From Nitrolancea sp040255925 (GTDB taxonomy: Bacteria; Chloroflexota; Chloroflexia; Thermomicrobiales; Thermomicrobiaceae), in the NCBI GenBank assembly GCA_040255925.1, contig JBDZVX010000046.1:1-19665 (forward strand): a DNA stretch of 19,665 nt, read 5' to 3'. Made by a program: the position numbers and the translations under genes. The notes beneath the pieces are model-generated. The model worked only from the letters and a program-made list of their open reading frames with translations, was not told where the DNA came from and ran no database searches. Positions 7,186 to 12,459 of the stretch are shown here, one piece after another (positions within the stretch are counted from its first letter, which is position 1; each line of letters opens with the position of its first letter).

Positions 7186-8174
7186 AACTGCACCCGATAT
7201 GAGAGATACAACCCCAACGCGTAGGTCAGTACCCGAAAAACTGCATCCGGTTCCAGGAACCAAATACGCCGCTCTGCCTTGTTCAAGATCTCAATGACGG
7301 TCTGGCCCATGAGGAGAACGGCAAATAGGGCAGCCACCGTCACGCTTGGTCCGGACTGGAGAAGCAGTGAGCCGTTGCCGTCCATCACATCGAGTGGCAG
7401 GAGGATGGCGATATTGAAACTGCTACTGCCCAACAGATTCCCTACCGCGAGGTCGTAGGATCCGGCGCGGACCGCGGCGAACGTAACAGCCACCTCGGGA
7501 AGGCTCGTGGTGAGCGGCACGACCGCAACGCCCATGAAACCGGTCGAGATACCCACCTGCTCCGCGACCTCGGCAGCCGAACTCGCGAGGTAGCGCGAGG
7601 CCACGAGAATGACAGCCGCCGCAAGCCCAAAGCTGACAAGTGCCGGTTTCAGGCCCGGGGCTCGCCGCGCGGCTCCTGTTGCCTCACCTGGTGCCATGAA
7701 CGGCGGACCAGCTCGATTCAGGTAAATCAACCGCATGCCGGCAATGTAGCTGACACCGATGAGGAGCGGCGCCCAGCCCACGCCGAGCCACGTCAGATGC
7801 GGACCGGTCAGAATACCGGCCGCCCCGATCGTCGCGAGGCAGATCGCGAGCGTGCCAACGAGCGCCTGATTGATGGCGACCCGTGTCAGTACGCGCCGGT
7901 ACATCAAGGCAAGGTCGGCGACAGCCAGGATAAGCATATTCGTCATACCGGCGCCAAAGAGATCCCCGATTGCCAGATCCGCTGTCCCCTGGCGCACGGC
8001 AAAGATGCCGGTCGTGAGTTCGGGAAGTGACGTCGTAGCGGCAATCAGCAGTACCCCGACCCACGTCTTCCCCAGTCCGGTCCGCTCCGCAATGGTGTCG
8101 CCGGCACGAGCAATGCGCATTCCTGCCACGACCACGGCAGCGGCGCTGAGGATAAACACCAGCCACGCGGGCAA
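7182..8174 (-). CDS. CaCA-family Na+(H+)/Ca2+ exchanger
   Basis: A 330-residue polytopic membrane protein with the two inverted alpha-repeats of the cation/Ca2+ exchanger superfamily. Repeat 1 (about 41-85) reads ATTSLPELTTG then GDLFGAGMTN. Repeat 2 (about 213-260) reads LTTSLPEVAVT then GNLLGSSSFN. The ion-binding glutamates (Glu52 and Glu227) are both present; the Asn of the first GN motif is Asp71. About ten hydrophobic segments flank a short polar loop (about 155-172). The start is TTG 8174 because AAGGAG lies 8 nt upstream; no ATG is suitably placed. Its TGA overlaps the ATPase GTG by 4 bases, so both are probably made from one message in fixed ratio, pairing low-affinity exchange with high-affinity ATP-driven efflux. 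Its ribosome site abuts the end of the SDR relic. Confidence 0.92.
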   Translation of the reverse strand: MPAWLVFILSAAAVVVAGMRIARAGDTIAERTGLGKTWVGVLLIAATTSLPELTTGIFAVRQGTADLAIGDLFGAGMTNMLILAVADLALMYRRVLTRVAINQALVGTLAICLATIGAAGILTGPHLTWLGVGWAPLLIGVSYIAGMRLIYLNRAGPPFMAPGEATGAARRAPGLKPALVSFGLAAAVILVASRYLASSAAEVAEQVGISTGFMGVAVVPLTTSLPEVAVTFAAVRAGSYDLAVGNLLGSSSFNIAILLPLDVMDGNGSLLLQSGPSVTVAALFAVLLMGQTVIEILNKAERRIWFLEPDAVFRVLTYALGLYLSYRVQL

Positions 8175-8186
8175 CGGCGCAACTCC

Positions 8187-8460
8187 TTAAGAAGTGTTGA
8201 ATACATAGGCGAGACAGCCCACGATCTCGCCGACCTGATCAGCCGCCATCGCGACCTCCGCGGACCGGATACCGCAGTCCCGATCAAGAGTGCTTCTCCG
8301 CCCGCATCACCAATCATGCACGCGGTCTCGTTGCCGCCCTCGATCGAGGCAGCAGCCATCACGCCCCTCGCACCCTCCCGTGCGAACGTTAGGGTGATGG
8401 CGGACGATACCCGAACCCGCGCCCATCACGACCGTGCCTCTCCAGCCAACCTGGCATCAT
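8187..8460 (-). pseudogene. Truncated, frameshifted short-chain dehydrogenase/reductase relic
   Basis: Joining three or four minus-strand frames recovers the front of a classical SDR. MMPGWLE starts at ATG 8460. After a shift comes TVVMGAGSGIV, equivalent to the VTGAGSGIG NAD(P)-binding loop. Another shift gives AITLTFAREGARGVMAAASI and EGGNETACMIGDAGGEALLI. A last shift gives AEVAMAADQVGEIVGCLAYV then FNTS and TAA (8189-8187), where a live SDR has D.AFNNAG. The catalytic YxxxK half is absent and nothing resembling it follows, since the exchanger gene begins 13 bp later. The Thr of the TG motif and the final Gly are also lost. The evidence is the continuous similarity across frames; a caller would leave this 299-bp spacer empty. 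Confidence 0.75.
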
Positions 8461-8473
8461 GCGCACCTCTTGA

Positions 8474-9865
8474 TCACCTACGTTCGGCGACGTCGTTGCT
8501 CCTAAGCACCATCAGTTTCAGCAGGTCGTGGCGACTGACCATGCCGACCGGCAGACCCTTACGCAGCACCGGGATGTGTGTGATCCGGTGCTTTCGCATT
8601 CGCGCAACCACGGCCGAGACGGTCTCCTGCTCGGTCGCCGTCACAACTGGGCAGGACATAAGCTCACGCGCCCGGATCGTCCGACCCAATGCGTAGATGT
8701 GTTCGACATCCTCCCCCGGTACCCAATAGCCGAACAGCGAAAGTGCGGTGACATCCGTGAAGGGGATACTCTTCTCCCGAATACTGAAGTCTGTCCCGGT
8801 AAGCATGCCGGTTAATCGACCATCCTGGTCCACCACCGGCATGCTTCCGACCCGGTGCTTGAGCATGGTATGCGCCACCTCTTCGAGCGTGGCATCCTCC
8901 CGGACGGTCACCAGTGGCTGCGCCATAATATCCCGCACGGTGCGCCAAAGCGGCGGCTCAACCTGCCGCTCAGCTTCCAACCGGGCGACTGATTGCGGAT
9001 CAGGCCGCACCAGCAGCACCGGAACAGGTGACTGATGGGCCACCCGTTCGGCGACCGACCCGAGAAAGAACCGGCCAAGGCCGCTTCGTCCGTGGGTTGC
9101 CATCGCGATCAGTCCAGCCCCGCGTTCCTCTGCCGCACGAATGAGTTCCTGGGCGGCCGCGCCCGTCCGGATCTCCCACTCAACAGATGCGCCCCGCGCT
9201 ATCAACCGGCTAGTGACCTTGTCCAGGTAACTGGCCACGCGTCGCTTCGTAGAGGGGAGATCCTCACCCGAGATATAGTCGATACTGTGCACCAGATGGA
9301 GCGAAAGATGTTCAACACCAAGCATTTCCAGTGTCGACTCCAGCGCAACCTCGGCAAAAATCGAGCCGTCCAGGGCAACGATGACAGCATGGGGCGACCA
9401 AGAATCTTTCACGGCTTCACTTAACAGCACTACTGGACAACACGCACCATGAAGGACATTAAGCGCAACGCTGTCGTACAGCAGTCCGGAAATCCCTACC
9501 CGCCCGTGGGTTGCCATCACGAGCGTCGCTTGCTCCAGCCGCGCGAGTACTGCCAGGATCTCGTCAACCGGCCGACCGATCCGGATCTCGGTGTCGACAT
9601 CAATTCCGGGGAATCTGGCGCCAACCTGTGTCAGGAATTGCCTGCGGCTCGCAACGAGCCGCGAGACCTCTTTTTCAGAAAGAACCGGCTCCCGGAATAC
9701 GCTCACTGCCGAGCGCTTTTCTGAGCCGACATCGACCACCGAGACGAGTAGTACCTTCGCCTTAGTCCGATTCGCGAGCACCGATACGACGGGTAACACC
9801 CACTCCTCGCCCCGGTCTGCGTCCAGATACGCGCCGATTAGTGGCACAACAATCGTTCTACCCAT
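8474..9865 (-). CDS. Tandem universal stress protein with C-terminal CBS pair
   Basis: A 463-residue soluble protein with two USP folds followed by two CBS motifs. USP1 (1-150) has a degenerate nucleotide loop (GRVGISGLLYDSV). USP2 (159-288) keeps the ATP-binding G-2X-G-9X-G(S/T) pattern in GRSGLGRFFLGSVAERV (about 259-275). CBS1 (about 311-365) reads VRDIMAQPLVTVREDATLEE and ends MLTGTDF. CBS2 (about 400-453) reads ARELMSCPVVTATEQETV and ends MVSRHDLLKLM. CBS pairs bind adenine nucleotides, so this is probably an adenylate-charge sensor with ATP-binding USP modules; the output is unknown. The start is ATG 9865 (MGRTIVVPL) because CGGAGG lies 5 nt upstream, rather than the in-frame ATG 8 codons earlier. 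A 10-bp perfect inverted repeat lies 38 bp upstream. It precedes the exchanger/ATPase pair on the same strand. Confidence 0.9.
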   Translation of the reverse strand: MGRTIVVPLIGAYLDADRGEEWVLPVVSVLANRTKAKVLLVSVVDVGSEKRSAVSVFREPVLSEKEVSRLVASRRQFLTQVGARFPGIDVDTEIRIGRPVDEILAVLARLEQATLVMATHGRVGISGLLYDSVALNVLHGACCPVVLLSEAVKDSWSPHAVIVALDGSIFAEVALESTLEMLGVEHLSLHLVHSIDYISGEDLPSTKRRVASYLDKVTSRLIARGASVEWEIRTGAAAQELIRAAEERGAGLIAMATHGRSGLGRFFLGSVAERVAHQSPVPVLLVRPDPQSVARLEAERQVEPPLWRTVRDIMAQPLVTVREDATLEEVAHTMLKHRVGSMPVVDQDGRLTGMLTGTDFSIREKSIPFTDVTALSLFGYWVPGEDVEHIYALGRTIRARELMSCPVVTATEQETVSAVVARMRKHRITHIPVLRKGLPVGMVSRHDLLKLMVLRSNDVAERR

Positions 9866-10155
9866 CGCATCCTCCGGAGGCTCATGCAATTGGGAAAATC
9901 AGCGGTAACGACCGGACCCAACGTGCCCAGTTGTCGTTACCGGAGCAAGTTCCAGACCGCCTGCCGTAGCAAGGCGATGGCGCTTCCGGCTTCAATAGAG
10001 CAAAACTGATCCACCGGGTGGTCATTCTTGGACGCTAGGGGACAATTTGCGACCGAGCAAGAGGGTGGACTGGCTCAACCGCAAAGAGTGACTGTGATGT
10101 TTGGCAGCAAACGTCCTCCTTCGCGTAAACACGAAGGTTGCCGGACTACACCGCG
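9866..10155 (-). other. Upstream region of the USP-CBS gene (290 bp)
   Basis: No gene is supported here. A 10-bp perfect inverted repeat lies at 9903-9942. A weak 6-bp hairpin (CCTTCG/CGAAGG, 10118-10137) follows the HPP gene on the minus strand but has no T-run, so it is not called a terminator. A short minus-strand frame ending near 9950 (SIEAGSAIALLRQAVWNLLR) reads fluently but is too short to identify; it may be a gene remnant. Confidence 0.5.
9903..9942. promoter_or_regulatory. 10-bp perfect inverted repeat upstream of the USP-CBS gene
   Basis: CGGTAACGAC at 9903-9912 is exactly complementary to GTCGTTACCG at 9933-9942, with a 20-base spacer. Its near end is 38 bp upstream of the USP-CBS ATG. 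No T-run follows on either strand, so a terminator is unlikely. A regulator site or a leader-RNA hairpin fits better. No clear -10/-35 pair could be placed with confidence. Confidence 0.5.
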
Positions 10156-10815
10156 TTATGTCTTGTTCTCCACCGGTGCGATGGAACTCTTGGGTGACTG
10201 GCTCACCGGCGCCCACAACGGATACGGCAGCCCGGCCAGGCGGTTAATAACGATTGCCTGGGCGGTCAAGATAACGACCGCGGCCATCAAGATCAGTACG
10301 TGCCCGAATGTGTGCAATGCGCCCAAGGCGAAGATCAGCGTCGTGGCGCCCGCCGGGGGATGGGGCGCTTTAAGGAGTACCATCAAGCCGCTCGTCAGGC
10401 CGAGCGAGAGCGCCGCCGCTCCAACTTGCGGGCCCATCACCGCGTGGAGCGAGGATTGAATGTCGTGGAGACCGAAGAGGGTCAAACTCCCCCAGCCGAC
10501 GAGCGCGCCGATCCCATGCCCGATCAGGGTGTTGCGCGGACATGCGGGCTGCGACAGGGGCATATAGAAGAATAGGAACGCGGTCGGTCCAAGCGAGGGA
10601 AACACGAATGGCTCGTGCGTCACCACCGCGACCGTCGCCATGAGCGCGATTGAAACGCAGCCATTGATAAAGCTAAACGTGGCGAGGAGCCACGGCGAGT
10701 TGTAGCGCTGGCTGAGGTTGCTGAAGCGAAACCGCACCAGTAACCCACGCAAAACCGAGGAAAGCTGTCCGCCTATTGGCCCTACCGAGATCCGCACCCG
10801 CTCGTCAGAGTCCAC
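10156..10815 (-). CDS. HPP-family integral membrane protein
   Basis: A 219-residue membrane protein with the HPP-family signature APHPPAGATTLIFALGAL (HPP at 152-154) and the earlier FPSLGPTAFLFFYMPLSQPA with PRNTLIGHGIGALVGW (about 72-108). There are about five hydrophobic segments (44-66, 71-86, 97-115, 128-149, 165-192), the usual HPP layout. Some HPP proteins in cyanobacteria and plants have been linked to nitrite transport, but others have no known role, so no substrate is assigned. The start is GTG 10815; a weak GAGG lies about 8 nt upstream, so an internal start is possible. Nothing in frame before MDSDERVRIS looks conserved. It is transcribed away from the beta-repeat membrane protein gene. 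A 290-bp spacer to the USP-CBS gene makes it probably a separate unit. Confidence 0.87.
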   Translation of the reverse strand: MDSDERVRISVGPIGGQLSSVLRGLLVRFRFSNLSQRYNSPWLLATFSFINGCVSIALMATVAVVTHEPFVFPSLGPTAFLFFYMPLSQPACPRNTLIGHGIGALVGWGSLTLFGLHDIQSSLHAVMGPQVGAAALSLGLTSGLMVLLKAPHPPAGATTLIFALGALHTFGHVLILMAAVVILTAQAIVINRLAGLPYPLWAPVSQSPKSSIAPVENKT

Positions 10816-11310
10816 GTTTCGACCTCGATCCCGTCCTCAGAGACGATTTCGCGATGATCAGGGTGCGACGCGAGTTCCTTGCCACACCTTATTTAACCAT
10901 GGAGCGGTCACGGCCCCCTACCGGATCGGTTCGGCCTGACGCCGGAGTTGGCACGCTATTTGACACCGAACCGGTGAGAAGCCATTGCTTAGGAATCGCT
11001 CCGGCTGCGAGCGCATCCGCTATGCCCGCGTGGAATCGCGGGAACATTGTTATCCGGCCATCCTTCGCGGACACCAACGCCCGGAAACCCATCCATTACG
11101 TCCGGTTCTGGGCAGGGGCGGGAAGAACGTATCCGTCCGCCGGAGGATATCTAACCCCACCGGCCACGCAAACGACTTACGGCATTCTGTCACGAACTTG
11201 TGACACCGGTGGCTCAACTGTTACCTCTTTGCCGCGCGCTCGAGCGTAATCTCAGGAGAGATCTGCGGATCACCCCGGAGCCACCGGCGATGGAGAGAAA
11301 GGACGAGCCG
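10816..11310. other. Divergent intergenic region (495 bp)
   Basis: This region lies between the HPP gene (minus) and the beta-repeat membrane protein gene (plus). Frames here have no recognisable similarity and an arginine/proline-rich composition typical of non-coding reading. It holds a TTGACA hexamer at 10960-10965 without a good -10, a short GC hairpin CCCGCG-TGGAAT-CGCGGG (11025-11042) without a T-run, and the perfect dyad at 11188-11205. It probably carries both divergent promoters. Confidence 0.5.
11188..11205 (+). promoter_or_regulatory. Perfect operator-like dyad TGTCAC-N6-GTGACA
   Basis: The sequence is TGTCACGAACTTGTGACA. The outer 6-base arms are perfect inverted repeats and the eighth position also pairs, giving near-palindromic TGTCACRA half-sites. 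It lies about 106 bp upstream of the ATG at 11311. A related copy is at 4049-4066. The arm order (TCAC...GTGA) is the reverse of a CRP/FNR-type TGTGA...TCACA box, so it is not simply a CRP site. The binding protein is unknown. Confidence 0.45.
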
Positions 11311-12252
11311 ATGAAGTACTGGCGCTGGTGGGCGATCATGACGCTGTTCATTCTCGGGATGGCGCTCGTTCCGATCGAAGCGGTCGCCCAGGAAGGAGCG
11401 GAAAATACAGGGGGTGTTATTTTCCGGGTCAACGGGCCGGCCCAGGTCGGGAGGGGCGAGGCGGTTGACAACGTCCTGGTCATCAACGGCAATGCCACGG
11501 TCGATGGCGCAGTGCGGCAGTCAGTGGCCGTCGTCAACGGGAACACCGCGGTCTCGGGACGGGTTGACGGCGATCTCAGCGTAGTCAACGGCCGTCTTAC
11601 CTTGAGGCCGGATGCGCGGGTCCACAACGTTATGCTCTTCAACAGCACTCTGGACCAGGCACCGGGATCATCCATTACCGGCTCGATCCAGCGGCACAGC
11701 CGTGACGTTTCGGGCTGGCCGGTCAACGACTTCTTCTCGGTTGGCGGGTGGAGCTGGTTCTGGACGACCATCCTGGCCGCGCTCGCCGGCCTCCTTTTCG
11801 CGGGATTGGCCGGGCATCAGCTTGTGAACGCCGGGCGGCTGATCCTTGAGCGGACCGGCGGGACGATCGGCGCCGCGCTGATCGTGGTGATCGGACTACC
11901 GATCCTGGCGTTACTGTTGGCCATCACCATTATCGGCATCCCGGTCGCGATCGTGCTGCTGCTGTTCATCCCGGTCATCGCCTTCCTCGGCTACCTGGTG
12001 GTGGCGACCCTGCTCGGCCTCACGCTGGCCGAGATGGTGGGCCGGCCGGTCGAGATGGACCGCCCCTATATCGCGGCGCTGGGAGGGGTTCTCGTGCTGC
12101 GGCTGCTGGAGCTGATCCCGGTACTCGGCGGGTTGGTGGCGTTCCTGGCGAGCCTGATCGGCACCGGAGCGCTGGCCTACGCGCTGTGGCAGGCTTGGCG
12201 GTCGCGCGCTCCGAGCGCTGGCCCACCAGCTCGCGGCCCGGCTCCCGCCTAA
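11311..12252 (+). CDS. Bactofilin-like repeat membrane protein
   Basis: A 313-residue envelope protein. Residues 1-27 are a signal peptide or signal anchor (MKYWRWWAIMTLFILGMALV, then a likely cut after AVAQ). Residues about 35-135 form a right-handed beta-repeat: DNVLVINGNATVDG, QSVAVVNGNTAVSG, GDLSVVNGRLTLRP and HNVMLFNSTL, each with a V.N(G) turn as in bactofilin/polymer-forming domains. The C-terminal half has about five membrane helices (for instance 150-172, 184-210, 212-237, 250-268), ending in a Pro/Ala-rich tail. The repeats are predicted outside the membrane. The role is unknown; surface organisation or assembly are possible. ATG 11311 is chosen because AAAGGA lies 7 nt upstream and it places the signal peptide at the N-terminus; ATG 11290 is an alternative. 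A 14-bp inverted repeat begins 59 bp after its stop. Confidence 0.82.
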   Translation: MKYWRWWAIMTLFILGMALVPIEAVAQEGAENTGGVIFRVNGPAQVGRGEAVDNVLVINGNATVDGAVRQSVAVVNGNTAVSGRVDGDLSVVNGRLTLRPDARVHNVMLFNSTLDQAPGSSITGSIQRHSRDVSGWPVNDFFSVGGWSWFWTTILAALAGLLFAGLAGHQLVNAGRLILERTGGTIGAALIVVIGLPILALLLAITIIGIPVAIVLLLFIPVIAFLGYLVVATLLGLTLAEMVGRPVEMDRPYIAALGGVLVLRLLELIPVLGGLVAFLASLIGTGALAYALWQAWRSRAPSAGPPARGPAPA

Positions 12253-12310
12253 TCGTTGGTGGCGTGAACGGTGTGAAGGTTGCCCGTGACTAAACGATTC
12301 CCATCGGGAC

Positions 12311-12370
12311 TGCCGTTAGCTGGGACTCTACGGCCCGCTCACCGAGCCTAACGTAACCCAGCTAACGGCA
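12311..12370. repeat. 14-bp perfect inverted repeat with 32-bp spacer
   Basis: TGCCGTTAGCTGGG (12311-12324) is exactly complementary to CCCAGCTAACGGCA (12357-12370). It lies between the beta-repeat membrane protein gene and the NTPase gene, ending about 52 bp before the TATAAT box. No T-run follows it (AAATCCATGTCC on the plus side), so it is not a standard terminator. A large operator, a recombination site, or a folded leader or trailer RNA are possible. Confidence 0.8.
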
Positions 12371-12422
12371 AATCCATGTCCCTTTCCTCCATCTAACGCG
12401 TGCTCGCATAACGATGTGCCGG

Positions 12423-12428
12423 TATAAT
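12423..12428 (+). promoter_or_regulatory. Consensus -10 box (TATAAT) of the NTPase gene
   Basis: A perfect TATAAT lies at 12423-12428 in GC-rich DNA. No good -35 hexamer is found at 16-18 bp upstream (GTGCTC at 12400-12405), so it may be activator-dependent. Transcription from it would start near 12435. That is after the in-frame ATG at 12427 and about 25 nt before the GTG at 12460. Confidence 0.5.
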
Positions 12429-12459
12429 GCGAACACAAATTCTGGAGAAAGGGCGCGAC

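Noticed and set aside
10118..10137. Hairpin CCTTCG-N8-CGAAGG after the HPP gene as a terminator
   Set aside because: The stem is only 6 bp, the loop 8 bases, and no T-run follows on the minus strand.
10960..10988. TTGACA at 10960 as a full sigma-70 promoter
   Set aside because: The hexamer 17 bp downstream is CATTGC, a poor -10, so only half a promoter is present.
11188..11205. Dyad as a CRP/FNR box
   Set aside because: Those boxes have TGTGA...TCACA or TTGAT...ATCAA arm order; here the arms are TCAC...GTGA, the opposite orientation.
10776..11249. Plus-strand open frame of 157 codons in the divergent spacer
   Set aside because: It begins inside the HPP gene on the opposite strand, has no ribosome site, and reads as Arg/Pro/Thr-rich sequence without any recognisable motif.
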